Of a stretch of 62,479 nucleotides of DNA, positions 26,968 through 35,350 are shown in pieces; position 1 is the first letter of the stretch, and each line of letters begins with the position of its first letter. Source of the stretch: an uncultured bacterium (GTDB taxonomy: Bacteria > Bdellovibrionota_C > UBA2361 > CALJRW01); assembly GCA_937976335.1 (NCBI GenBank), contig CALJRW010000147.1, forward strand, positions 1 through 62,479. Reading direction: 5' to 3'. Both the position numbers and the translations under genes were made by a program. The notes below the pieces were generated by a model that was not told the DNA's origin, searched no databases, and saw only the letters and a list, made by a program, of their open reading frames with translations.

Positions 26968-27174
26968 ATGACTAAAACAGACAATAAAGGTCCTGAAAAG
27001 AAAAAAGTAAAATCTAGCGGAAAGGCTGGAACAGTAAAGCAGCTTTTTTCTTTACTAATTGAAAAAAAAGCTTGGTGGCTAATTCCAATGGTGATTGTTT
27101 TTATACTCTTAGGATTGCTGATTGTTTTTACGCAATCTTCGGCTATTGCCCCGTTTATTTATCCTTTATTTTAG
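26968..27174 (+). CDS. DUF5989-like single-span membrane protein
   Basis: A 68-residue protein with a charged, Lys-rich N-terminus and one C-terminal membrane span. KKAWWLIPMVIVFILLGLLI followed by FTQSSAIAPFIYPLF matches the very conserved DUF5989 pattern. Family members usually sit beside SxtJ-like proteins and carbamoyltransferases in surface-polysaccharide loci; those partners are not present here. Function unknown. Confidence 0.75.
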   Translation: MTKTDNKGPEKKKVKSSGKAGTVKQLFSLLIEKKAWWLIPMVIVFILLGLLIVFTQSSAIAPFIYPLF

Positions 27175-27199
27175 TTACTGCCTATCGAAGTTTGAATCA

Positions 27200-27646
27200 C
27201 TACTCTTTCTCAAGCTGATCCGGCATTCTCCAACCACCAAGCCTTGGATTCTCGCCATCTTTAAAAAGCAATTCATTTGATTTTTCATAATCATACAGAG
27301 AGCCTATAAATGACGTAGTTGCTCGCGAAGCATACTCTTCTATAAAATGACGAAGACTAGGATTAGCATGAGCTAAAGCCCTTCTTAAGTCTCTATCTAC
27401 AGGCATCATATTATCTCCGTTATTGATAAAAGCTTCTCTAAATCTATCGTAAAGGACCTCAGCTGTAGTTTTTTCATCCCACTCCATTGCCTCTATAACA
27501 CGATGTGCCCTACTTCTCTTAGCCTCTCTTAAGACTATAAATCGAGCTACAAAAGCAGTTCTTCTTGCTTGAACAAATTCGATAGCTTGAGATGAAGTTA
27601 AACCGCTTGCTACCTTAGTTGAATGACTATTTATTTGTTTTTTCAT
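27200..27646 (-). CDS. hypothetical protein
   Basis: A 148-residue soluble protein, rich in Arg and Ala, predominantly helical, with no motif I recognise. The C-terminus (ENPRLGGWRMPDQ) is more conserved-looking. It converges on the DUF5989-like gene with 25 bases between stops. Confidence 0.55.
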   Translation of the reverse strand: MKKQINSHSTKVASGLTSSQAIEFVQARRTAFVARFIVLREAKRSRAHRVIEAMEWDEKTTAEVLYDRFREAFINNGDNMMPVDRDLRRALAHANPSLRHFIEEYASRATTSFIGSLYDYEKSNELLFKDGENPRLGGWRMPDQLEKE

Positions 27647-27878
27647 ACTTAAGGCTTAAATTCGTCATATTCAGAATATATCTTTAAAGTTATTTTCTTA
27701 AGATTAAAAGACTGTAAAATCAAATAGTTAAGTAGCATATAAATAAAGATAGGCACTAAGAGCGTTATTCATACTACATTATAGGGCATTTTTTTTGACT
27801 TAACCCTTTAGCTGCCTTATCTATTCTATAAACTATTTTTTAAACCCTAAATAACCTAACTAACTAGGAGAAAACCTT

Positions 27879-29147
27879 TTGATCTCATTTGCAGATGTAG
27901 TTCATCAATCAATATCTTTCGATCCAAAAAAACCATCAAGCGCACTAATACTAAAGCTCATTGATACCTCTTGGTTTCAGAGACTAAGAGAGATTGGACA
28001 AACTGCCAATACTAGACTCCTTTATATGTTTTCAGAACATTCTAGATTTGGTCATTGCGTAGGTGTTGCTTACCTAGCTTCTATCTTGTTAGAGAAACTA
28101 AAAAGTTCACATCCTACAGAAGTTAAAGAACACGAGCTTGCAGTTTGTGCTGCGGCCCTTTTACACGATATTGGACATCTTGCTCCAGGGTCTCACGTTG
28201 CACAACAGCTTTGGTTCCCGAATGAACTAGATTCCCATGAAGAAATATCTTGTAAAATAATTTTAGAAGATACGGAAGTAAATTCAGTACTAAAAAGCCT
28301 TGACCCAAAACTACCTGAAAAAGTTGCAAAAATTCTTAAAGAAGATTCTCAAATTCCACCTTGGACTTGGGAAATAATTTCAGGCGGTGCTTGGAATGTG
28401 GATAGAGGTAACTGGTGTGCAGTTGATTCAGTAATGGCTGGTGTTAGTTATGGTAAATATAACATTCCTGCTTTAATTGATTCAATTGTTATTACTAAAA
28501 ACGAGCACTTAGCTTTAAAAGAAAACAGGCTTGATTCAATGATTCATTTTATCATTTCAAGACAAGCAATGTACCGACAAGTTTATCAACACAGGGTTCT
28601 TCTCGCTGCAGATGGACTGTGTAAAGCTATAGTTTCTCGAGCTTCTGACTTATCAGACCATATTACTTTTGCAGATGCTACGATGAATAATGTTCTTAAA
28701 GCCAAAAATCATAAAGATTTAAGCTTAGAAGACATTTTTTTAATGCGAGAATCTTGGTTTAGATATCATTTGCATCATTGGTCTCAATCAAAGGATAAAA
28801 CCCTTGCTGATCTTTCTACCAGATTTATTAATAGAAAATTGTTTAAGACAGTGCGTATAAATACTGACGACAATATCGAAGACCTAACCTTTCAAGCTAA
28901 AGAAGAACTTAATAATCTTAGATTAGATCCAAAGTATTACCTCCAAACTGTTTCAACAAGAGATGTCCATGCTAGTGATTATAAACACTCAATAAGAGTC
29001 TTGAATAATACCGGTGAAGTTAAAGAACTTCAAGATGTAGAACCTTTATTCAAATCCATAGCTGACACTTCTAAATCAAAAGAAAATCAGAAAACTTGGT
29101 TAGTGATGCCTGAGATTGCAAAAGTTGCTCTTGGGAGAAAAAGATAA
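27879..29147 (+). CDS. HD-domain phosphohydrolase (dNTPase-like)
   Basis: A 422-residue metal-dependent phosphohydrolase. The HD signature is complete: FSEHSRFGHCVGVAYLA supplies the first His, ALLHDIGHLAPGSH the His-Asp pair, and a later VDSVMAGVSYG region the distal Asp. The layout resembles SAMHD1/YdhJ-type enzymes, some of which hydrolyse dNTPs, but substrate is not determinable. The start is a TTG at 27879, supported by AGGAG eight bases upstream. A 51-bp palindrome copy follows the stop. Confidence 0.85.
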   Translation: MISFADVVHQSISFDPKKPSSALILKLIDTSWFQRLREIGQTANTRLLYMFSEHSRFGHCVGVAYLASILLEKLKSSHPTEVKEHELAVCAAALLHDIGHLAPGSHVAQQLWFPNELDSHEEISCKIILEDTEVNSVLKSLDPKLPEKVAKILKEDSQIPPWTWEIISGGAWNVDRGNWCAVDSVMAGVSYGKYNIPALIDSIVITKNEHLALKENRLDSMIHFIISRQAMYRQVYQHRVLLAADGLCKAIVSRASDLSDHITFADATMNNVLKAKNHKDLSLEDIFLMRESWFRYHLHHWSQSKDKTLADLSTRFINRKLFKTVRINTDDNIEDLTFQAKEELNNLRLDPKYYLQTVSTRDVHASDYKHSIRVLNNTGEVKELQDVEPLFKSIADTSKSKENQKTWLVMPEIAKVALGRKR

Positions 29148-29158
29148 GCGCCGGAGGT

Positions 29159-29208
29159 TTACGTCAAAAAAGTTCTTTTTAGGGAAATTCTTTTTTTTGA
29201 CTTACTAT
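29159..29208. repeat. 51-bp palindromic repeat, copy 4
   Basis: Member of the dispersed palindrome family, more diverged in the centre. Arms TTACGTCAAAAAAG and CTTTTTTTTGACTTACTAT-type. Located 12 bases after the HD-domain gene and about 57 bases before the lipoprotein start. Confidence 0.75.
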
Positions 29209-29264
29209 TAGATAAACAAATTACCCAATTGACAGATCTAAACTCATGTAAGTATTCTCTTAAC

Positions 29265-29813
29265 ATGAAAAATCTTACTAAAATCTTATTTATCGCAATC
29301 CTCTCTTTTACTATTATATCTTTAACTGCTTGTGGAAGTGGTTCAGATGACAACTCATTTGCTGATGGAAATAATTCTAACAACGGTGAATCAGGCAATG
29401 AATCAGGAAGTGAGGGTACTGGAAATTCAGATCAAAGCAATACTGGCGATATCACTTTTGCAAGAGAAATTTTTGGTAACGACGGAAACCTTTGGAAACC
29501 AAAATCTGAAGAAGCAGATGCAGGTGGGGGTAACCTAGTAGTACTTTTAAACAGTAGATACACTACAAGGTTTGATACCTGTGAAGTATTAAGATCAACT
29601 GGCGAAATTTCACAACTTGATTGTAATGATAGAGCACCTTGGACAGAAGAGCCTTTCAGCTGTTTTAGTAACGGAAGACGTCAAACTTGGAGAGCTAGTT
29701 TTAGATGTCAATCTGCTGCAGAAATCAGAGTTATTTGTAGAAGTTCGACACAAGAAGTTACTTTTACTGTGGATGACAACAACTTAGGTCGTGTTTGTGA
29801 GAGATTTGGATAA
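29265..29813 (+). CDS. secreted lipoprotein, unknown
   Basis: A 182-residue lipoprotein. The signal peptide MKNLTKILFIAILSFTIISL ends in the lipobox Leu-Thr-Ala-Cys-Gly. An Asp/Ser/Gly/Asn-rich linker (about 45 residues) tethers a globular C-terminal domain with seven or so cysteines (for example DTCEVLRST, LDCNDRAPW, FSCFSNGRR, RCQSAAEIRVICR), probably disulfide-bonded. I choose the ATG at 29265 rather than an upstream ATG at 29229 because it gives a standard signal peptide. Function unknown; it converges with oleD. Confidence 0.75.
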   Translation: MKNLTKILFIAILSFTIISLTACGSGSDDNSFADGNNSNNGESGNESGSEGTGNSDQSNTGDITFAREIFGNDGNLWKPKSEEADAGGGNLVVLLNSRYTTRFDTCEVLRSTGEISQLDCNDRAPWTEEPFSCFSNGRRQTWRASFRCQSAAEIRVICRSSTQEVTFTVDDNNLGRVCERFG

Positions 29814-29816
29814 TAA

Positions 29817-30803
29817 CTAGTTTACAGAAGGGATATCAAAAGTCTTTTGCATCCCTTCTGATACAGAATACTTAGGAACAAAACCAATTAGTTCCTTCGC
29901 CTTAGAAATATCAAAATAATGATCTGTGCTCATTTCTTCGACTAAAAACTTAGTAAACATAGGCTCTTTTCTCGTAACCTTACTAAGGGCTTCAAATAAA
30001 GTTGATAAAAATTTTGCTAAACCTATAGGGATTTTTTTTGATATTTTAGGTAGATTATTCGCTTCCAAAACTTGATTTACCCAATGCCATAATTTCACAG
30101 GTTCTCCCTGACTAATAAAAAACGCCTCTCCAGCAGCTCCTTTATTAGCTTCAAGTGATTTCCAAGCTAAGATATGTGCTTGAACACAATCTTCAATGTA
30201 GGTTATATCAACCTTATTTTCACCCTTACCAACTTGAACGAGCTTTTTCTTCTTAGCTCTTTCAATAATAGTAGGAATTAAATTCGTATCACCAGGCCCC
30301 CAAATTAAATGTGGCCTCAAAGAACAAGTTTTTAAACTATTTGAGTTTGCTTTTAGAACTTCAGCTTCAGCCATTGCTTTAGTTTCTGGGTAAAAAGCAC
30401 TGTAGTGCTTTGGATAAGGAATTGTTTCGTTAACATCTCTTAAATCTTTTCCACTAGCAATAACACTAGGAGAGCTGGTAAAAACTAGTGAACTAACTTT
30501 TGCAGTACGACAAGCAGTAATTACGTTCTGAGTACCTACAAAATTTACATTATAAAAACCTTCATAATTCCCCCACATATCTACTTTTGCAGCAGTATGA
30601 AAGACTACATCTGAACCAAGAAAAATTTCATTTAATTTATCTAAGTCTTTTGATATATCTACTTGCTTGTGCGTAATGCCAAATTTTTTGAGCTCTGGAT
30701 ATGAGCCTCTAGAAATAGTCACAACCTCTGCTCCAAGCTCTACTAACTTTCTAGCTAAAGCTTTTCCTAAAAAACCACCACCTCCCGTTACTATTGCCTT
30801 CAT
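29817..30803 (-). CDS. oleD: OleD-like 2-alkyl-3-ketoalkanoate reductase
   Basis: NADPH-dependent short-chain dehydrogenase of the extended type, 328 residues. It reduces the beta-keto acid made by OleA to a beta-hydroxy acid in long-chain olefin synthesis. VTGGGGFLGKAL (residues 5-16) is the nucleotide-binding site; Ser near 110-112, Tyr138 and Lys142 (FYPETKA) form the catalytic set. The 3-beta-HSD/epimerase superfamily is broad, so the name rests mainly on context: the start overlaps the oleBC stop by four bases and oleA precedes oleBC. All three genes form one minus-strand operon. Confidence 0.88.
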   Translation of the reverse strand: MKAIVTGGGGFLGKALARKLVELGAEVVTISRGSYPELKKFGITHKQVDISKDLDKLNEIFLGSDVVFHTAAKVDMWGNYEGFYNVNFVGTQNVITACRTAKVSSLVFTSSPSVIASGKDLRDVNETIPYPKHYSAFYPETKAMAEAEVLKANSNSLKTCSLRPHLIWGPGDTNLIPTIIERAKKKKLVQVGKGENKVDITYIEDCVQAHILAWKSLEANKGAAGEAFFISQGEPVKLWHWVNQVLEANNLPKISKKIPIGLAKFLSTLFEALSKVTRKEPMFTKFLVEEMSTDHYFDISKAKELIGFVPKYSVSEGMQKTFDIPSVN

Positions 30804-33334
30804 GCTGCGGCTTTCTTCCCCGAACTCTTACTAGCTCTTTGACCAAGCTTATCTCTAAATATTTTTGCGTTATGCCGTCCATCAACTGGAAAATTCTCAA
30901 AAAAGAAAAATCTAGCAATATTTTTAGTTATTTCGCTACTAGAAGCAATAAATCTTAAGCTTTCAGAAAAATGCTCTTTCTCTTCCTTTGTATTTGGAAA
31001 AAATTGAGGATATGGTTCAACAGCTAATCCAACTTCACCTGTGTTTAACTGAATAAGCGCAGTTCGATAAATTTTCTCATGTTGACTAAAAGTTTTTTCA
31101 ACTGGAACGCTATAGTAAGTTCTATCAGCACCTTTCACCATATGAACTTTTCTACCACAAAAATAAAGCTGACCACTCTTGTCAAGATATCCCATATCAC
31201 CCATTCTATGCCATTTTTTGTCTTGAAAAATAACTTTAGATTTTTCATCAGCCTCAGGCATTTGAAAGTAGCTTTTACTTACATTTTGTCCAGATACAAT
31301 AATCTCCCCAATATTGTAAGGGTCTAATTCAATCACACTATCAGAAACTTCTACAACTTTTAATTCTATATCTTCTATTGCTTTACCAACTAAGGTTCCT
31401 AATTCTCCACCAACTGCTGTTTCTCTTTTAGTTGCTGTTAATTGTTCAGCCGAAATCATCGTGACTGGCAATGCTTCAGTAGCACCATAAGGAGTGTATA
31501 TCTCACCTTTCTCTAAAACTTCCCTGAGACGAGCTAAGGTTGATTCAGGCACTGGAGCTCCAGCTATAAAAATCTTCTCTAGAGAAGATAGTTTTTTTCT
31601 ACTTCTAACACAATATTCTGCAATTTTATTCCACAGAGTTGGAGAGCCGAAAGAATAATTTACCTTGGTATCTAAAATTACTCGTAAGAGCTTTGCAGGA
31701 TCAAGATTTAGAGGCTTTGCCGTATCCATAGATGGGAACACGCTAGTCACACCCAAAGCAACATTAAATAGAGAGAAAATTCCAAGTAATGGCAAGTCTC
31801 TCCCTCCAGCTTTTAAAGCAAATTTATTTTTTAAGATATCTAGCTGAGCTTCAATCATTTCATACGTGTAGGAAACCCCTTTAGGCTTACCAGTTGCTCC
31901 AGAAGTATAAGCAATAAACGCAATACCTGAATTTGGAACAGCCTTCATTGGAATGGGCGCAAATTTTTTGAAAAAACTTAAATTTGTTCCAGCCATTGGC
32001 ACCCAATCATTAGCAACAACTGAGAAACGAATATTTTTAAATAATTTCTTCTTTAAAAACTTAAGTATTTGCGCTTTAGGCGAACCAATAAAAACATCTG
32101 GATTAATTTCGCTAATGCAGTCAAATAGTTTTTCTTTCCCCATCCCAGGATCTACGTAAAAAGGAATTGCTCCTCTAGCCATAACAGACAAAGAAAGTGC
32201 TAAAAAATCAATGCTAGGAGGAACTAACATTAAAACTCGATCATTCTTTTCTAGACCTAGCTTAGCCATTCCCCTTTGATACTTATTAACTAAACTATTA
32301 AATTGCTTATAGCTAAGTTGAGAATATTTTACGCTATCTCCTAAAAAACTTGGCATGATAGCTGCTAGAGTTTCTCCATTTTCTTTAGCAACTTCTTGAA
32401 AAGCAGAATACAAAGGATTAATTTTTAGCTCTTGTTTAGAATTATTTTCAGAAAAAGCAACTTTTTTTTCACTCAATAAAAAACTTCGAATAGCTCCGTT
32501 TGCTAATTCAGGTGCATCCTCTAAAACTAAATGCCCAGCATCAGGAATTTCTAAAACATCAGCTTGCGGAAAATGCTCAGCAACCTTAGAAAGCATTTCT
32601 CTATGAAAACACGGGTCTCGTAAACCCCAAACTATTTTAACAGGAATATGAGATAAATTAGGTAAGTTATCAGCTAAAAAAAGCATGTCTGCATAACTTG
32701 GGTGTTTAGAATCAAAAGGAATATCAGCTACAAAATCCCAAATAGCAGTTCGTCTTGCACTAGTTTTATAGGGAAAATGATAGCCCTTTACTACATCTTT
32801 AGGGAGCTTCTTAACTACACCAAAAGAAGTAGCTAATTTAAGAAAACGTTTGGAAGTTTTAGTTAGATATTTTCCAATAATAGGTTTTGCAGCATTTGTA
32901 ATTATTTTAGGAAGAGATTCTGTCTCAGTAAGGGTCGTATTAAGATAAACCAAATTTTCTATTGCTTCTGGACGTCTAACTGCTAGCCCTGAACCTATAG
33001 ATCCTCCCCAATCGTGCATAACTAAAGAATACTTCTCTAATCCTAGAGTATCAATAAATTCTCCTAAATGCTTAATTCTTTGACTAGCTCTAAGATGAAC
33101 ATCAGTCGGATGTTCAGACAACCCACAACCTATAAAGTCTGGAGCAATCAACCTAAATTTATCTCTCAAGCTTTCTATAAGCTGCCTATAATAGAAGCAC
33201 CATGTTGGATTCCCATGAAGTAAAATAACAACTGGCCCTTCACCAACATCAACATAGTGCATGTCAAAACCAGAAATTTTTACGTTATGAGATTTGTATG
33301 GAAAAAGTTTTTTAATATTACTAGGGAGTTGCAT
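30800..33334 (-). CDS. oleBC: OleBC fusion: beta-lactone decarboxylase + beta-lactone synthetase
   Basis: An 844-residue two-enzyme fusion. Residues ~1-290 are OleB, an alpha/beta hydrolase of the haloalkane-dehalogenase type: HGNPTW near 40, nucleophile Asp108 in VMHDWGGSIG, and the His in GHLVLEDAPE; it decarboxylates a beta-lactone to a cis-olefin. Residues ~330-830 are OleC, an AMP-binding synthetase that closes the beta-hydroxy acid to the beta-lactone; IAYTSGATGKPKGVSY is its P-loop and YFCGRKVHMVKGADRTYY lies near the end. A short linker joins them. Fused OleBC is best known from Actinobacteria such as Micrococcus; in most Gram-negatives the genes are separate. Seven bases separate it from oleA. 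Confidence 0.93.
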   Translation of the reverse strand: MQLPSNIKKLFPYKSHNVKISGFDMHYVDVGEGPVVILLHGNPTWCFYYRQLIESLRDKFRLIAPDFIGCGLSEHPTDVHLRASQRIKHLGEFIDTLGLEKYSLVMHDWGGSIGSGLAVRRPEAIENLVYLNTTLTETESLPKIITNAAKPIIGKYLTKTSKRFLKLATSFGVVKKLPKDVVKGYHFPYKTSARRTAIWDFVADIPFDSKHPSYADMLFLADNLPNLSHIPVKIVWGLRDPCFHREMLSKVAEHFPQADVLEIPDAGHLVLEDAPELANGAIRSFLLSEKKVAFSENNSKQELKINPLYSAFQEVAKENGETLAAIMPSFLGDSVKYSQLSYKQFNSLVNKYQRGMAKLGLEKNDRVLMLVPPSIDFLALSLSVMARGAIPFYVDPGMGKEKLFDCISEINPDVFIGSPKAQILKFLKKKLFKNIRFSVVANDWVPMAGTNLSFFKKFAPIPMKAVPNSGIAFIAYTSGATGKPKGVSYTYEMIEAQLDILKNKFALKAGGRDLPLLGIFSLFNVALGVTSVFPSMDTAKPLNLDPAKLLRVILDTKVNYSFGSPTLWNKIAEYCVRSRKKLSSLEKIFIAGAPVPESTLARLREVLEKGEIYTPYGATEALPVTMISAEQLTATKRETAVGGELGTLVGKAIEDIELKVVEVSDSVIELDPYNIGEIIVSGQNVSKSYFQMPEADEKSKVIFQDKKWHRMGDMGYLDKSGQLYFCGRKVHMVKGADRTYYSVPVEKTFSQHEKIYRTALIQLNTGEVGLAVEPYPQFFPNTKEEKEHFSESLRFIASSSEITKNIARFFFFENFPVDGRHNAKIFRDKLGQRASKSSGKKAAA

Positions 33335-33341
33335 TCTAAAT

Positions 33342-34406
33342 TTACCAAATGATACCAGAAAAAATTGAGTTTAATCCGCTACCATAACCCATACAAACAA
33401 TTTTTTCTCCAGTCTTTAGCAATCCTTCTTGAGCTTTAGTAATTATAGACGAAGGCATAGCAGCCGAAACCATATTTCCATATGTTTCGTACACGGTTCT
33501 ATCTTTTTCAAAATTAAGACCTACAGTTTTATAAAATTCAGAATTAACTTGTTTACCTACCTGATGACAAAACACATGATCAATCTCTTCTTTTGACCAT
33601 GAGGTACTTTCAGAAAAATCAGCCCAAGTTCTTCCTCCAAGTTTTGCAGCATTAGAGATTAATTTCTTTGACTCCGTTTCCATCAATGGATTAAGCCCAT
33701 CTTCTTGTAGAAAACAAAAGTCTCCATTTCCTACACATAAATCTTTGTGTTGAGAAGCCGACCTACTAGTCATATTTACTAATTTATGACCGCTAGTTGC
33801 GATACTATCGTGACAAAGAACCATTGCTACAGCTCCACTCCCAAGTGTAAATGTAGGAAGGGTTTTTGCAAACTCAGAACGAGTCATTTTTAAATCTGGG
33901 TTAGCTAGTTTTGCAAGAGTTGTATGAAAAATATCACATAAATTTTCACCAGAGACTAAAAGTGCCGCTTTTATTACACCGGTTTCAATCATATGAGCTG
34001 CCATGAGCATACCATTAGAAAAACCAACACACGCATTAGTAATATCCATTGCCATGGTTGTTTCAGGAAATCCTAAATTTTTATGTACAATAACACTTGT
34101 AGCAGGCTCAAAATAGTCTCTGGTTACCGAACAATTAAAGACTGCTCCTATTTTTTCTTTATCAAACCCAATATTCTCAAGTGCTTGAGTTCCAGCAATA
34201 GTTGAGATTGCACTTGGAGTTTCTTCTTTAGAAAAAAGACCTCTGCTTTGAATTCCACTTAATTTCTCTAAAGTCCCAAAAGGTATTAAATATTTTTTAT
34301 AAAGTGGGGCTAGTTTATCTTCAATTTCTGCAGTCGTAACTTGCTCTTTCGGCAGATGCAGTCCATAAGATTCTATTGATACATGTTTAAAATTTAATGC
34401 AAACAT
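33342..34406 (-). CDS. oleA: OleA: thiolase-fold acyl-CoA condensing enzyme
   Basis: A 354-residue FabH-like thiolase that joins two fatty acyl-CoA chains head to head, the committing step of long-chain olefin synthesis. Cys126 in DITNACVGFSNG is the nucleophile; Glu100 in DYFEPATS corresponds to the glutamate that reaches the partner subunit's active site in OleA; a His (DHVFCHQVGKQ) and an Asn (ETYGNMVSAAMP) complete the thiolase set. It is first in the oleA-oleBC-oleD operon, so promoter elements must lie in the ~120 bases upstream; none is clear. Together these genes would yield long polyunsaturated or mono-unsaturated hydrocarbons in the membrane. Confidence 0.93.
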   Translation of the reverse strand: MFALNFKHVSIESYGLHLPKEQVTTAEIEDKLAPLYKKYLIPFGTLEKLSGIQSRGLFSKEETPSAISTIAGTQALENIGFDKEKIGAVFNCSVTRDYFEPATSVIVHKNLGFPETTMAMDITNACVGFSNGMLMAAHMIETGVIKAALLVSGENLCDIFHTTLAKLANPDLKMTRSEFAKTLPTFTLGSGAVAMVLCHDSIATSGHKLVNMTSRSASQHKDLCVGNGDFCFLQEDGLNPLMETESKKLISNAAKLGGRTWADFSESTSWSKEEIDHVFCHQVGKQVNSEFYKTVGLNFEKDRTVYETYGNMVSAAMPSSIITKAQEGLLKTGEKIVCMGYGSGLNSIFSGIIW

Positions 34407-34505
34407 AAAACTCCAATTGCTGAATTAGTGAAAATGATTCAGATTATAGGATAATATACTTAAATCATTAGAAAATACAAGTTTTGAAATAAAATTTGAT
34501 GTATT

Positions 34506-34521
34506 GATTTTGGGATAACTA
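34506..34521 (+). repeat. GATTTTGGGATAACTA box, copy 2
   Basis: Exact GATTTTGGGATAACTA, immediately beside the 3' end of the broken secreted gene. Other copies at 19073 and 58642 in the same orientation. Confidence 0.65.
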
Positions 34522-34526
34522 TACTT

Positions 34527-35091
34527 CTAAGTCACTGATTTTAGAAAAGAAGTTTTAGCCTTTGTCAGAAAACTAAACTTAGCTAATAAAGTTCTGGGAC
34601 TACTCACAACTAAATCTTTTGAATTCACACTAAGATTAGCAAAACCACTTTTAGCAAAAATAAGACCTTCTTTAAATTGACTAGAATCATAATAGAAATC
34701 CTCTCTCCACTTGTATTGCTACAGTCGATTTATTTGTTTTTGAAAAAATTTGATCTTTCTTTAAAACTTACTAAAAAATTTGGCTATTTTTTTCAAATGC
34801 GCGAAATGCACTAATTAAATTCTTATCAGTTTTTTTGCCAATATATGTTTTTATAATTGAAACACCTATTTCAAGAGAAGTCCAAGTTTAATGATTTCCA
34901 ATTACTGTTGGAACTTATCTTTTTCACTTTCCTTTTTCTATTTTAGATTCAATACCATTTATCTTAAAATGAACTATATTTTTTGATTTTGTTATATAAT
35001 TAATATTGCAGCTTTCAGCTTTTAAAGGAAACCAACTAAAAACTAACATTAGTATTAATATTAAAGAAAACTGTAATTTATTTAGCCTCAT
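34527..35091 (-). pseudogene. decayed secreted protein gene
   Basis: Reading leftward from an ATG at 35091 gives a normal signal peptide (MRLNKLQFSLILILMLVFSW followed by FPLKAES-Cys) and ~52 residues, then TGA. The same frame continues past three stops with plausible protein (VPTVIGNH, then TSLEIGVSIIKTYIGKKTDK and NLISAFRAFEKNSQIF). After a further stop and a frame change, a second open stretch (KWREDFYYDSSQFKEGLIFA and onward) runs to a TAG at 34527. I infer a single ~185-residue exported protein broken by several stops and a frameshift. The family is not recognised. It fills most of the unusually long gap between oleA and the DUF4215 gene. Confidence 0.65.
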
Positions 35092-35294
35092 AAATAGCCT
35101 TTTAAATATTTATTGACTAGCACACATCACAAACTAATCAGTAATCTTTTGGGCTTTGCTTCAAGGAAATATAAGAAATACGAAAATTTACTAGTAAGAA
35201 TTAAGAATAATTCTGATTCTGTTTTTTAGCTTGAAATATTTAGCTATCTAAAGAAACGTAGCTACCTGATTTAATCTGAAAGTGGCTATAAACA

Positions 35295-35331
35295 ATAAAA
35301 AAAGGGAAGAAAGCTCTCACCTCCTTCCCTT
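35295..35331 (-). terminator. intrinsic terminator of DUF4215 gene
   Basis: AAGGGAAG (35302-35309) and CTTCCCTT (35324-35331) pair perfectly around a 14-base loop. Read on the minus strand the stem is followed by TTTTTTATTG, 20 bases past the stop of the DUF4215 gene. Confidence 0.7.
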
Positions 35332-35350
35332 CAAAAATTAGAATTTTATT

